A stretch of 64,000 nucleotides of DNA, from assembly GCA_016000265.1 (NCBI GenBank), contig JAECRL010000001.1, positions 434,001-498,000 of the forward strand, read 5' to 3'. The translations under genes were made by a program, and so were the position numbers. Positions 36,580-45,436 of this stretch are shown piece after piece. The DNA comes from Burkholderiales bacterium. Lineage in GTDB: Bacteria > Pseudomonadota > Gammaproteobacteria > Burkholderiales > Burkholderiaceae_C. Position 1 is the first letter of the stretch; each line of letters begins with the position of its first letter. The notes beneath the pieces were generated by a model. That model saw nothing but the letters and a program-made list of their open reading frames with translations. It was not told the origin of the DNA and did no database searches.

Positions 36580-37632
36580 ATGAAAAAGACCGTGCTGGCC
36601 CTGGCCGCCATCGCTGCCTCCTCGGCTGCCTTCGCTCAATCTTCCGTGACGCTGTTCGGCGTGGTCGACGCTTCCGTCGAGTCCGTCAAGGGCGACAACA
36701 CCGTCACCCGCGTCTCTTCCGACAACCTGGCTTCCTCGCGCATCGGCTTCAAGGGCACCGAAGACCTGGGCGGTGGCTTGAAGGCCAACTTCTTCCTGGA
36801 CTCCAGCTTCAAGACCGACACCGGTGCCACCGGTGACTCGACCCGCTTCTTCGGTCGTTCGGCATGGGTGGGTCTGGCTGGCGGCTTCGGTGAAGCCCGC
36901 ATCGGCCGTCAAGACTCCCTGATCGGCGCTCAATCCGCCGCCGCCCTGGGCACCCAAGCTTATGACGAGCTGGTGGTCGCCCAGACCCTGGGTGGCGTGG
37001 GCTACCGTCGCCTGGACAACGCCCTGACCTACGTTGCGCCCACGCTGGTCCCCGGCCTGGCCCTGGCTGCTCAGTACACCACCAAGGCCAGCGGCACCGA
37101 AGCCTACGCTGACAACTCTGGCCGCGGTTACGGTCTGAGCGCCAACTACGCCAACGGCCCTCTGGCTGCTGGCATCAGCTACATCCACGTGAACACCGAC
37201 GTTCGTGGCGACATCGAAAACACCGGCGTGCTGGTGTTCGGTTCGTACGACCTGGGCGTGGCCAAGCTGACCGCGTACTACAACGAAGACAGCCGTGACA
37301 ACGCCGCTGGCGTCTCCTACAGCGACCGCCAAGTGTTCGGCCTGAAGGCCGCCGTGCCTGTTGCCCAGGGCGTGACCCTGTCGGCTGGCTATGCTGCCGT
37401 GAAGAACGCCAACTCCACGTCCACCAGCTTCAACGCCAAGAGCCAGAAGGACGACGGCGCTGACATCTTCACCCTGAAGGCTCAGTACGACCTGAGCAAG
37501 CGCACCGCTCTGTACGCCCTGTTCACGCAAGTGAACAACGACGACGCAGCCAACCTGTCCGTGTCGGGTGCCACCACCTCCGCTGGCAAGTCCTCGCGCG
37601 GCCTGGCCGTGGGCGTGCGCCACAACTTCTGA
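36580..37632 (+). CDS. Gram-negative porin (first of tandem pair)
   Basis: A 350-residue outer-membrane general porin of the betaproteobacterial Gram-negative porin group. Signal peptide residues 1-19 (MKKTVLALAAIAASSAAFA), mature start QSSVTLFGVVDAS, the conserved SRIGFKGTEDLGGG, and a beta-barrel ending in Phe after GLAVGVRHNF, the outer-membrane assembly signal. A trimeric 16-strand barrel is expected. Codon choice favours GCT, GGT, TCC and CGT more than its neighbours, which usually marks very high expression. GGAG precedes the ATG. Confidence 0.95.
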   Translation: MKKTVLALAAIAASSAAFAQSSVTLFGVVDASVESVKGDNTVTRVSSDNLASSRIGFKGTEDLGGGLKANFFLDSSFKTDTGATGDSTRFFGRSAWVGLAGGFGEARIGRQDSLIGAQSAAALGTQAYDELVVAQTLGGVGYRRLDNALTYVAPTLVPGLALAAQYTTKASGTEAYADNSGRGYGLSANYANGPLAAGISYIHVNTDVRGDIENTGVLVFGSYDLGVAKLTAYYNEDSRDNAAGVSYSDRQVFGLKAAVPVAQGVTLSAGYAAVKNANSTSTSFNAKSQKDDGADIFTLKAQYDLSKRTALYALFTQVNNDDAANLSVSGATTSAGKSSRGLAVGVRHNF

Positions 37633-37653
37633 TCGGTTTTCAACCGGCAGACC

Positions 37654-37678
37654 AAAAAGGGGCTTCGGCCCCTTTTTT
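37654..37678 (+). terminator. Rho-independent terminator of the first porin
   Basis: GGGGC, TTCG tetraloop, GCCCC, followed by six T residues, starting 22 bp after the stop codon. Confidence 0.93.
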
Positions 37679-37824
37679 CATGCCTGTTTGATTTGTGTTG
37701 CTTCTGACCGAACTGGCCTGTGGCCCTCGCGCAACAACCTAGAACAAACCTGAGAGTCGCGTCACAACCCCTCAGCAACAATTCGACACGCCCCTCAATC
37801 GGGGGGGATTTTCAGGAGAAACAC

Positions 37825-39105
37825 ATGCAAAAGCGCGTTCTGTCCTCGGCCATCGCTCTGGCCCTGACCGCCCTGGCCGCGGGCTCCGCTCTGGCTCAAT
37901 CCAGCGTCACCATCTACGGCAACATCGACGTGTCGTTCGACCGCGTCAAGCGTGACGTGGGCGATGTGGTCGCCCCTGGCCTCGAAAGCCTCAATGTCAA
38001 GCAAAGCACCAGCCGCGTGGGTCCTGACCTGAGCTCGCAGTCGGCGCTGGGCTTCCGCGGTGTGGAAGACCTGGGTGGCGGCTACAAGGGCAACTTCGTC
38101 CTGGAAGGCCAAATGGGCGTGGACAACGGCGCCCTGCTGCGCGACGGTCGCATGTTCGGCCGCCAAGCCTACGTGGGCGTGACCAGCCCGTTCGGTGAAG
38201 TTCGCCTGGGTCGTCAATACGCCCCGATCTTCTTCTCCAGCGCCGTGATCACCACCGAGCGTTTTGGCGGCACCGACCAGTTCATCGAAGGCGGTCTGTC
38301 CAACACCCTGAACATCCGTTGGGACAACGCCATCACCTACTCGGCCCAGGTGGCAGGCTTCCGCGGTCAACTGGGTTTCTCGCCCAACGCTGGCGCGGCT
38401 GACATCATCAACGGCAACCGCACCACCACGGCGACTCAGGGCAGCAACGACGGCTCCATCCTGGGTGGCAACAACAGCGGTGCTTCCACCGAGAAGACTT
38501 CGGGTCGCGGTCGCAGCTGGGGTGCCTTCGGTGCTTATGCCATCGACGCCCTGACCCTGAGCGCTGGCTACAGCTCGACCAATTTCGCTGGTGCACAAGT
38601 TCGCCTGGGCACCACCAACAGCGCCTTGACGAACGTTTTCAAGCTGGGTGATTACTCGGTCTGGAACCTGGGCGCCAAGTACGTGCTCAAGGACCTGGGC
38701 CTGACCTTCACGGGTGCCTTTGGTCGTGCCAACTACGACGTCAAGGACACCACCGCAACGGCCAACGCCCTGGGTGTGACGAACGGCGACCTGCGCGTGA
38801 GCTCGCTGGTTCTGGGTACCCGCTACGAAATCGGTGCCGTGGCCCTGCTGGGCCAGTGGTCCGAGACCAAGTTCCGCAACGAAGGCCGCGGCAAGAACGT
38901 GGGTTACACCCTGGGTGCCGAGTACTCGCTGTCCAAGCGCACCACCCTGTACACCCGTTATGCACAGCTGAAGGACACCGGCGTGGGTCCGGCCGTCCTG
39001 TTCTCCGCCACGGGCATCCGCGAAGTGCCTCCGATGGCGGGTGCTGGCATCTCCCCCGACGGCAAGACCAGCCTGCTGGCCCTGGGCGTTCGCCACAATT
39101 TCTGA
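37825..39105 (+). CDS. Gram-negative porin (second of tandem pair)
   Basis: A 426-residue paralogue of the preceding porin. Signal peptide residues 1-24 (ending GSALA), mature start QSSVTIYGNIDVSFD, SALGFRGVEDLGGGYKG, and the C-terminal LLALGVRHNF. It is about 75 residues longer; the extra length includes Asn/Thr/Gly-rich segments (residues near 200-230) likely to be external loops. AGGAG precedes the ATG. It has its own terminator, and the 191-bp gap after the first porin contains a terminator, so the two are probably separate transcripts. Confidence 0.95.
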   Translation: MQKRVLSSAIALALTALAAGSALAQSSVTIYGNIDVSFDRVKRDVGDVVAPGLESLNVKQSTSRVGPDLSSQSALGFRGVEDLGGGYKGNFVLEGQMGVDNGALLRDGRMFGRQAYVGVTSPFGEVRLGRQYAPIFFSSAVITTERFGGTDQFIEGGLSNTLNIRWDNAITYSAQVAGFRGQLGFSPNAGAADIINGNRTTTATQGSNDGSILGGNNSGASTEKTSGRGRSWGAFGAYAIDALTLSAGYSSTNFAGAQVRLGTTNSALTNVFKLGDYSVWNLGAKYVLKDLGLTFTGAFGRANYDVKDTTATANALGVTNGDLRVSSLVLGTRYEIGAVALLGQWSETKFRNEGRGKNVGYTLGAEYSLSKRTTLYTRYAQLKDTGVGPAVLFSATGIREVPPMAGAGISPDGKTSLLALGVRHNF

Positions 39106-39131
39106 TTCGGACTCCGTCTCGAACCAGCTTG

Positions 39132-39156
39132 AAAGCCGCCCTCGGGCGGCTTTTTT
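39132..39156 (+). terminator. Rho-independent terminator of the second porin
   Basis: GCCGCCC and GGGCGGC stem with a minimal TC centre, followed by TTTTTT, 29 bp after the stop. Confidence 0.92.
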
Positions 39157-39185
39157 CATGCCGACGTCACCCTCAGTTGCACATG

Positions 39186-39210
39186 AAAAAGCGGGCCCTT
39201 GGGCCCGCTT
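39186..39210 (-). terminator. Rho-independent terminator of lysA
   Basis: On the minus strand: GCGGGCCC, AA, GGGCCCGC, then TTTTT. It begins 22 bp beyond the lysA stop. Confidence 0.9.
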
Positions 39211-39231
39211 GTGCATCAAGCTGTCTCAGTG

Positions 39232-40497
39232 TCAGATCAGCCGCTCGTTGGCAATCAACTGCTCCACCGTCTCGCGTTCTCGAATCACCCAAGTCTGGCT
39301 GCCGTCCACCATGACCTCGGCCGCGCGGCCGCGTGTGTTGTAGTTGCTGGCCATCGTCATGCCATATGCACCGGCCGAGAGCACGGCCAGCACGTCACCG
39401 GCCTGCACGGCCAGCGATCGGTCGCGGCCAAGCCAGTCGCCCGACTCGCACACCGGGCCGACGACGTCCCATGTCAGGGTGCCGTCGCTGCGTTGTTGCG
39501 TGTTGACGATGCCCATCCAGGCCTCGTAGAGCGCCGGGCGCATCAGGTCGTTCATGGCGGCGTCGACCACGCAGAAGTTCTTCTGCTCACCTTCTTTGAG
39601 GAAGAGCACCTCGGTCAGCAGCACACCGGCGTTGCCCACCAGCGAGCGTCCCGGCTCGAACATCACCTCGCGCTGGCCATGGCCGCGCGCGTCGATCTTG
39701 GCCAGCAACTGGGCGATGAGCTCGTCTGCCTTGGGCGGCTGCTCGTCGGTGTAGGTGATGCCCAGGCCGCCACCGAGGTCCAGGTGGTGGATGGTCACGC
39801 CCGCGGCTTCGATGGCCTCCACCAGGTCCAGCACGCGGTCCAGCGCATCGAGGTAGGGGGAGACGTCGGTGATCTGCGAGCCGATGTGGCAGTCGATGCC
39901 GACCACCTGGATGCCCGGCAGGGTGGCTGCGCGGCGGTAGGTGGCCAGGGCCTGGTCGTGGGCCACGCCGAACTTGTTGCCCTTGAGGCCTGTCGAGATG
40001 TAGGGGTGGGTGCCGGCGTCCACGTCGGGGTTCACGCGCAGGCTGACGCGGGCGGTCAGGCCCAGTCCGGCGGCCACTTGAGAGAGCACCTCCAGCTCGG
40101 CCGTGCTCTCGACGTTGAAGCACTTCACGCCGGCCTGCAGGGCCTGCGCCATTTCGCTGCGGGTCTTGCCCACGCCGGAGAAGACGACCTTGGCGGCGTC
40201 ACCGCCGGCGGCCAGCACGCGGGCCAGTTCCCCCGCTGACACGATGTCGAAGCCGCAACCCGCCTGTGCAAACGTTTGCAGCACGGCCAGGTTGGAGTTG
40301 GCTTTCACCGCGTAGCAGATGAGGTGAGGGCGGCCTTGCAGGGCGCGCTGATATGGCGCCAGCGCAGCCAGCATCGCTCGACGAGAGTAGACGTACAGCG
40401 GGCTGCCGTGCTGGCGAACCAGGTCGGCGAGCTTGACGTTTTCGAGGAAGAGCTCCTGGCCGCGCCAGGAGAGGAAGGGGGAGCCGGGCAGGGTCAT
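39232..40497 (-). CDS. lysA: Diaminopimelate decarboxylase
   Basis: PLP-dependent removal of CO2 from meso-diaminopimelate, the last step of lysine synthesis. 421 residues. The PLP lysine is in CYAVKANSN; HIGSQI and the C-terminal GPVCESGDWL and SAGAYGMTMASNYN complete the two-domain active site. ATG 40497 (MTLPGS) is chosen because SPFLSWRGQELFLENV follows directly; it overlaps the lptM stop by 4 bp. The lptM-lysA order is common in proteobacteria. Confidence 0.97.
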   Translation of the reverse strand: MTLPGSPFLSWRGQELFLENVKLADLVRQHGSPLYVYSRRAMLAALAPYQRALQGRPHLICYAVKANSNLAVLQTFAQAGCGFDIVSAGELARVLAAGGDAAKVVFSGVGKTRSEMAQALQAGVKCFNVESTAELEVLSQVAAGLGLTARVSLRVNPDVDAGTHPYISTGLKGNKFGVAHDQALATYRRAATLPGIQVVGIDCHIGSQITDVSPYLDALDRVLDLVEAIEAAGVTIHHLDLGGGLGITYTDEQPPKADELIAQLLAKIDARGHGQREVMFEPGRSLVGNAGVLLTEVLFLKEGEQKNFCVVDAAMNDLMRPALYEAWMGIVNTQQRSDGTLTWDVVGPVCESGDWLGRDRSLAVQAGDVLAVLSAGAYGMTMASNYNTRGRAAEVMVDGSQTWVIRERETVEQLIANERLI

Positions 40498-40664
40498 GGT
40501 GTGGGGGCCGTAGCGGGGGCGGGCGGTGTGGGGGCCGGTGATGCGGTGGTGGGCGCGGCAGCCGGGGCGGGCAGGTACAGCGGACCCTTGAGGCCGCATC
40601 CACCCAGCAGGGTCATGGCGCCCAGGGCGAGGACGCAGCCTAGAATTTGAGGTTTGCGATTCAT
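40494..40664 (-). CDS. lptM: LptM-type small lipoprotein
   Basis: A 56-residue gene easily missed because of its size. The signal MNRKPQILGCVLALGAMTLLGGC ends in a lipobox (GGC, Cys23). The mature start CGLKGPLYLP is the LptM/YifL signature. The remainder is a Pro/Ala/Thr tail. In E. coli LptM helps mature the LptD-LptE lipopolysaccharide translocon in the outer membrane. The stop overlaps the lysA start (ATGA). The start is only 6 bp from a -10-like hexamer, so the message may lack a leader. Confidence 0.88.
   Translation of the reverse strand: MNRKPQILGCVLALGAMTLLGGCGLKGPLYLPAPAAAPTTASPAPTPPAPATAPTP
40641..40646 (+). promoter_or_regulatory. Candidate -10 element for cyaY
   Basis: TAGAAT on the plus strand, 41 bp before the cyaY ATG and inside the start of lptM. 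No clear -35. Confidence 0.35.
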
Positions 40665-40670
40665 GCCCCC

Positions 40671-40676
40671 ATTCTA
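40671..40676 (-). promoter_or_regulatory. Candidate -10 element for lptM-lysA
   Basis: TAGAAT on the minus strand, followed by GGGGGC and then the lptM ATG, so transcription would begin at or next to the start codon. No clear -35. Confidence 0.45.
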
Positions 40677-40687
40677 AGGAAACCGCC

Positions 40688-41041
40688 ATGTCTTCCCCCG
40701 ACGCCCCCGCTGTCTTGTCCGACGCGCAGTACCAGGAGGCCATCTCGGCCGCGTTGTCGCGCATCGAGCAAACGGTCGACCGGTGGCTGGAGGCCGATGT
40801 CATCGACATCGACACGGCGCGCACGGGCAGCATGCTCACGCTGAGCCTGCCCGATCGCAGTCAGCTCATCGTCAACGCCCAGCCGCCATTGCAGGAGCTC
40901 TGGCTGGCCGCGCGCCGCGGTGGCTTTCACTTCAAACGCGATGCGCAGGGCCTGTGGCGCGACACCCGCAGCGGCGAGGAGTTCTTCGCTTTGCTGTCCG
41001 CCTGCGCCAGCGAGCAGGCCCGGGTGCCCTTGAGTTTCTGA
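40688..41041 (+). CDS. cyaY: Frataxin-like iron protein CyaY
   Basis: A 117-residue frataxin homologue acting in iron-sulfur cluster assembly control. Family elements are YQEAISAALSRIEQTVDRW with the acidic ridge DVIDIDTARTGSMLTL, SQLIVNAQPPLQELWLAA, and GGFHFKRDAQGLWRDTRSGEEFFALL. AAGGAAA precedes the ATG. It is divergent from lptM with a 23-bp gap, and converges on the PBP1A gene with 23 bp between stops. Confidence 0.95.
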   Translation: MSSPDAPAVLSDAQYQEAISAALSRIEQTVDRWLEADVIDIDTARTGSMLTLSLPDRSQLIVNAQPPLQELWLAARRGGFHFKRDAQGLWRDTRSGEEFFALLSACASEQARVPLSF

Positions 41042-41064
41042 TCAGGGCTTGAGCGAGCGCTCGC

Positions 41065-43467
41065 TCATTCGGTCTTGCCGTTGCCGAAGAGGTCGAGGAT
41101 GCCTTTTTTCTCTTCCGTCGTGGTGGGGCCCGGTGCCGGCTGGGTCGGATCCTCGCCGTCTTGCGAGAGTTCCTTGACCCCGGTGCTGGGTGTGTACTCC
41201 TCGTAGAACCACTCGCCGCCGATGTTGACCACGCCCTCGGGAACCGCGGTTTCTTCAACGGGCAGCCCGCGCAGGGCGGTGGACATGAAGTCGATCCACA
41301 CCGGCAAGGCCAGGCCGCCCCCGGTTTCCTTGTCGCCCAGCTTGCGCGGCTGGTCGTAGCCGATCCAGACCACCGCCACGTTGCGTGGGTGGTAGCCCGC
41401 GAACCACGCGTCCATGGAGTCGTTGGTGGTGCCGGTCTTGCCGTACAGGTCGGGGCGCTTGAGCGTGGCCTGGGCGCGTGCGGCCGTGCCCGAGCGGGTG
41501 ATCTCCTGCAGCAGGCTGCCCATGACGAAGGCATTGCGGGCGTCGATGGCGCGCATGCTTTCATTGAGCGCGGCCGGTCGGTACTGCGCCAGCAGCAGGC
41601 CCCGGTTGTCGGTCACGCGGGTGACCAGCATCGGGTTGACGCGGTAGCCCCCGTTGGCGAACACCGCGTAGGCGTCGGCCATCTGCAGGGGCGTCACCGA
41701 GCCGGCCCCCAGGGCCATGGTCAGGTAAGGGGGGTGTTTGTCGGCGTCGAAGCCGAAATGCGTGACCCACTCCTGCGCGTGGCGCGTGCCCACCGAGCGC
41801 AGCACCCGGATGGAGACCATGTTCTTGGACTTCGCCAGGGCACGGCGGATGGTCATCGGGCCTTCGAACTTGCCGTCGTAGTTCTTGGGCTCCCACGGCT
41901 GGCTGCCGGTGGTGCCGGCGTCGAAGAACAAGGGCGCGTCATTGACCGTGGTCGCTGGGGTGAAGCCCCGCTCCAGCGCCGCCGAGTAGATGAACGGCTT
42001 GAAGCTGGAGCCAGGCTGGCGCCACGCCTGCGTGACGTGGTTGAACTTGTTGCGGTTGAAATCGAAGCCCCCGACCATGGCCCGAATCAGGCCCGTGCGC
42101 GGGTCCAGCGACACGAAGGCGCCTTGCACCTCCGGCATTTGCAGGGCAGACCACTTGCCTTGCTTGTCCTTGCTGACGCGGATGACCGCGCCGCGGCGGA
42201 TCTGCTGCTTGGGGTTGGCCTTGTCGGTCAGCGCGTTGCCGACGGCCCTCAGGCCTTCGGCGCCGACCTCCACTTGCTCGCCGGACTGCAGCACCGCCAC
42301 GATGCGTTTGGGCTCGGTCTGCAGCACCACGGCGGCGCGCATGTCCTCGCTGTCGGGGTACTCTTCCAGGGCTTCGGCGATGCGCACGTCCACCTGCTTG
42401 GGGTCGCCGGGCAGGTCGATGTAGCCCTCGGGGCCGCGCCAGGCCTGGCGGCGATCGAAGTCCAGCAGCCCCTTGCGCATGGCCTTGTAGGCAGCCTCCT
42501 GCTCCGTCATGTTGATGGCGGTGTAGACGTTGAGGCCACGGGTGTAGGCGTCGGCGCCGTACTGCTCGTGCATGAGCATGCGCGCGGCTTCGGCGGCGTA
42601 CTCGGCGTGCGTCGGGATGGGGGCTTTGTTGCGGTACTTCAGGGGCTCGGCCTTGGCCTGCTCACGCTGCTCGGGCGTGATGAAGCCGTTTTCAGCCATG
42701 CGGTCGATGATGTACTGCTGGCGGATGGTGGCCCGCTTGGGGTTGCGCACCGGGTTGTAAGCCGATGGCGCCTTGGGCAAGCCGGCCAGCATGGCGGCTT
42801 CGGCGATGCTGATGTCCTTGAGGGGCTTGCCGAAGTAGGTGTCGCAAGCGGCGGCGAAACCATAGGCACGCTGACCCAGGTAGATCTGGTTCATGTAGAG
42901 CTCCAGGATCTGGTCCTTGCTCAGCAGGCTCTCGATTTTCAGCGCCAGCAGGATCTCGTAGATCTTGCGGGTCAGCGTTTTCTCGGTGGGCAGGTAGAAG
43001 TTGCGCGCCACCTGCATCGTGATGGTCGAGGCGCCCTGGCTGCGCGCTTCGCCGAAATTGGCCAGGCCGGCGCGCAGCACGCCGAGGTAGTCCACGCCAC
43101 CATGTCGATAAAAGCGCGCGTCCTCGATGGCCAGCACGGCGTCGCGCATGACCTGCGGGATTTCGGCGATGGGCAGGAAGTTGCGCTTTTCTTCACCGAA
43201 CTCGCCGATCAGGACGTTGTCCGCCGAGTAGACCCGCATGGGCATCTTGGGGCGGTAGTCGGTCAGGCCTTTGACATCGGGCAGGTTGGGGTAGGCCACC
43301 GACAGGCCCACGCCCACCAGCAACACGCCACTGATCAACCCGGCCAGGCCCAGGCCCGCCAGGACCAGCAGGGGCTTGACGATCCATTGCTGCCACCACG
43401 CGGTGGGCTGACCCGGCTTGTTGCGGGACGATGCGGACGGGCCGCCGGAGGAGACTGGATCGCTCAT
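41065..43467 (-). CDS. mrcA: Class A penicillin-binding protein 1A
   Basis: An 800-residue bifunctional peptidoglycan glycosyltransferase and transpeptidase. An N-terminal membrane anchor (about 28-58), the glycosyltransferase motif AIEDARFYRHGGVD with catalytic Glu115 and RKIYEILLALKIE, an OB-like insert, then the transpeptidase with SSFK (Ser487, Lys490) and KTGT (677-680). The Lys/Glu-rich tail is cytoplasm-free and unstructured. It is divergent from pilM across 244 bp, an arrangement seen widely in proteobacteria. Confidence 0.96.
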   Translation of the reverse strand: MSDPVSSGGPSASSRNKPGQPTAWWQQWIVKPLLVLAGLGLAGLISGVLLVGVGLSVAYPNLPDVKGLTDYRPKMPMRVYSADNVLIGEFGEEKRNFLPIAEIPQVMRDAVLAIEDARFYRHGGVDYLGVLRAGLANFGEARSQGASTITMQVARNFYLPTEKTLTRKIYEILLALKIESLLSKDQILELYMNQIYLGQRAYGFAAACDTYFGKPLKDISIAEAAMLAGLPKAPSAYNPVRNPKRATIRQQYIIDRMAENGFITPEQREQAKAEPLKYRNKAPIPTHAEYAAEAARMLMHEQYGADAYTRGLNVYTAINMTEQEAAYKAMRKGLLDFDRRQAWRGPEGYIDLPGDPKQVDVRIAEALEEYPDSEDMRAAVVLQTEPKRIVAVLQSGEQVEVGAEGLRAVGNALTDKANPKQQIRRGAVIRVSKDKQGKWSALQMPEVQGAFVSLDPRTGLIRAMVGGFDFNRNKFNHVTQAWRQPGSSFKPFIYSAALERGFTPATTVNDAPLFFDAGTTGSQPWEPKNYDGKFEGPMTIRRALAKSKNMVSIRVLRSVGTRHAQEWVTHFGFDADKHPPYLTMALGAGSVTPLQMADAYAVFANGGYRVNPMLVTRVTDNRGLLLAQYRPAALNESMRAIDARNAFVMGSLLQEITRSGTAARAQATLKRPDLYGKTGTTNDSMDAWFAGYHPRNVAVVWIGYDQPRKLGDKETGGGLALPVWIDFMSTALRGLPVEETAVPEGVVNIGGEWFYEEYTPSTGVKELSQDGEDPTQPAPGPTTTEEKKGILDLFGNGKTE

Positions 43468-43566
43468 GGGGTGATGCTCGAAGAGGTGCCGAATTATAGA
43501 AACCTCTGGTGGATCTCATCCCCATACACCAGCCCTTTGCGACGAATGGATTGCAAATTGTCGATT

Positions 43567-43596
43567 TTGAAACTGCGTGTAAGGCGTGTGCATACT
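43567..43596 (+). promoter_or_regulatory. Candidate distal promoter of the pilMNOPQ operon
   Basis: TTGAAA (43567-43572), 18-bp spacer, CATACT (43591-43596), about 115 bp upstream of pilM. Confidence 0.4.
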
Positions 43597-43647
43597 GCAA
43601 CGAGGCGGGGTTTTCTCCTGCTTCATCCGCGTTCAGCCACAAAACCT

Positions 43648-43676
43648 TTGCTGATAGCATTGAAGTGGTTTATTAA
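43648..43676 (+). promoter_or_regulatory. Candidate proximal promoter of the pilMNOPQ operon
   Basis: TTGCTG (43648-43653), 17-bp spacer, TATTAA (43671-43676), in the only AT-rich patch of the divergent gap. Transcription would start near 43683, 29 bp before pilM. Confidence 0.6.
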
Positions 43677-43711
43677 CTTTCCAGCGTCACACGTGGCGCG
43701 TGGGGGATGGT

Positions 43712-44791
43712 GTGAGCTTTCTAGACACGCTCCTGGGCCGCAAGCACGCGCCGATGATCGGGCTGGACATCAGCTCGTCAAGCGTGAAGCTGGTCGAGTT
43801 GAGCCAGACAAACACAGGCGAATTCGTCCTGGAGCGATTTGCGTCCGAGCCGTTTGAAAAAGGCTGGATTGCCGACGGTCAGATCGAGAAATTCGACGAA
43901 GTCGCCGAGGCCGTGCGCAAGGTCGTGAGCAAGAGTGGTTCGCGCACCAAGCACGTCGCCATGGCCATGCCCCAGTCGGCCGTGATCACCAAGAAGATCA
44001 TGTTGCCCGCTGGCCTGCGCGAAGAGGAAATGGAAATCCAGGTCGAAGCCGAAGCCAACCAGTACATCCCGTTCTCGCTCGATGAGGTCAGCCTCGATTT
44101 CTGCGTCATCGGCCCCAGCACCACGTCCGCGGGTGACGTCGACGTCCTGATCGCCGCTTCCCGCAAGGACCGCGTGCAAGACCGCCAGGGCCTGGCCGAA
44201 GCCGCCGGGCTCAAGCCCGCCATCCTGGACATCGAGTCGCACGCCTCCCGCCTGGCCATGGAGCGCCTGATCGGCGCGCTGCCGGGCGAGGGCAAGGACG
44301 CCCTGGTTGCCTTGTTCGAGATCGGTGCCGAGAACACCAGCCTGAAGGTGCTGCGCGACAACGAACTGCTCTACGACCGCGATCAGGCCTTCGGCGGCGC
44401 GCAGTTGACCCAGCTCATCTCGCGGCAGTACGGTTTTTCTTTCGAAGAAGCCGAGCTCAAGAAGCTCTCGGGCGACCTGCCCGAGGACTTCCAGAACACC
44501 ATCCTGGCGCCCTTCGTCGACAGCCTGTCTCAGGAAATCGGCCGGGCGCTTCAGTATTTCTTCACCAGCACGCCGCACCACAAGGTGCACTACGTGATGC
44601 TGGCCGGCGGCACGGCCACGCTGCCGGGTCTCAAGGACCGCGTCACCGACCTGACCGGTTTTGCTTCCATGGTCGTCAACCCCTTTGACGGCATGAAACT
44701 GGGGTCTTCCGTGCGTGAAAGCAAGTTGCGTCGCGAGGCGCCTGCGTACCTGACAGCCTGCGGGCTGGCCATGCGGAGGTTCCTCGCATGA
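43712..44791 (+). CDS. pilM: Type IV pilus assembly protein PilM
   Basis: A 359-residue actin-like cytoplasmic ATPase. The first nucleotide-binding strand is PMIGLDISSSSVKLVEL; later blocks are VALFEIGAENTSLKVL and VMLAGGTATLPGLKDRV. PilM binds the N-terminus of PilN and links the inner-membrane PilNO platform to the motor ATPases. The start is GTG 43712 preceded by GGGGGAT; a GTG at 43700 is in frame but would remove this ribosome site. It overlaps pilN by 4 bp. Confidence 0.95.
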   Translation: MSFLDTLLGRKHAPMIGLDISSSSVKLVELSQTNTGEFVLERFASEPFEKGWIADGQIEKFDEVAEAVRKVVSKSGSRTKHVAMAMPQSAVITKKIMLPAGLREEEMEIQVEAEANQYIPFSLDEVSLDFCVIGPSTTSAGDVDVLIAASRKDRVQDRQGLAEAAGLKPAILDIESHASRLAMERLIGALPGEGKDALVALFEIGAENTSLKVLRDNELLYDRDQAFGGAQLTQLISRQYGFSFEEAELKKLSGDLPEDFQNTILAPFVDSLSQEIGRALQYFFTSTPHHKVHYVMLAGGTATLPGLKDRVTDLTGFASMVVNPFDGMKLGSSVRESKLRREAPAYLTACGLAMRRFLA

Positions 44792-45426
44792 TCCTCATCA
44801 ACCTCCTGCCCCACCGAGAAGAAAAACGCCGGCTGCGCAAGCAGGCGTTTTTCGCCGGCATGGGGCTGTCCCTGCTGGTGGGCGCCTTGTTGGTGGCCAT
44901 CGGCTACGCCATCCAGCAGCAGATGATCGCGGCCCAGCAGGCGCGCAACAACTACCTCTCCAGCGCCATCACGAAGCTGGACGAGGAGATCAAGGACGTC
45001 TCGGCGCTCAAGGCGGAGATCGAGTCCCTCAAGGCACGCCAGCGCGCCGTGGAAGACCTGCAGACCGACCGCAACATGCCCGTCTACCTGCTCAACGAGC
45101 TGGTGGCCCAGACGCCAGAGGGCATTTTCCTGACATCCATCCGGCAAAACGGTCGCACGGTTCAGGTCACGGGCATGGCCCAGACCAACGAACGCGTCTC
45201 GGAGTTCCTGCGCAACACGGGCAGCCGCTCGACGTGGCTGGAGCGCCCGGAGCTGCAGGAAATCAAGGTGTCCAACGTGTCCGCCAAGGACGCGCGCAAC
45301 ACCAAGCGCCTGTTCGAGTTCTCGATGCGCGTGACCCTCAAGCAGCCGCCCGAAGCCGTCGCTGGCTCGGCCTCCGGTGTCTCCCCCGGTAAAAAACGCC
45401 CCGCCCAGGCGAAGCAGCAGTCCTGA
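44788..45426 (+). CDS. pilN: Type IV pilus assembly protein PilN
   Basis: A 212-residue bitopic inner-membrane protein. The PilM-binding N-terminus MILINLLPHREEKRR is followed by a membrane helix (about 20-45) and a periplasmic coiled coil (KLDEEIKDVSALKAEIESLKARQ) and ferredoxin-like domain. The C-terminus is basic. It forms heterodimers with PilO. ATGA overlap with pilM. Confidence 0.95.
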   Translation: MILINLLPHREEKRRLRKQAFFAGMGLSLLVGALLVAIGYAIQQQMIAAQQARNNYLSSAITKLDEEIKDVSALKAEIESLKARQRAVEDLQTDRNMPVYLLNELVAQTPEGIFLTSIRQNGRTVQVTGMAQTNERVSEFLRNTGSRSTWLERPELQEIKVSNVSAKDARNTKRLFEFSMRVTLKQPPEAVAGSASGVSPGKKRPAQAKQQS

Positions 45427-45436
45427 GGAGCAGCCT

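Noticed and set aside
37482-37781. 99-codon minus-strand frame across the porin terminator
   Set aside because: Runs through a strong terminator and antisense to the porin; no ribosome site or motif.
41161-43857. 898-codon plus-strand frame across PBP1A
   Set aside because: Antisense shadow of a gene with intact SxxK and KTG motifs.
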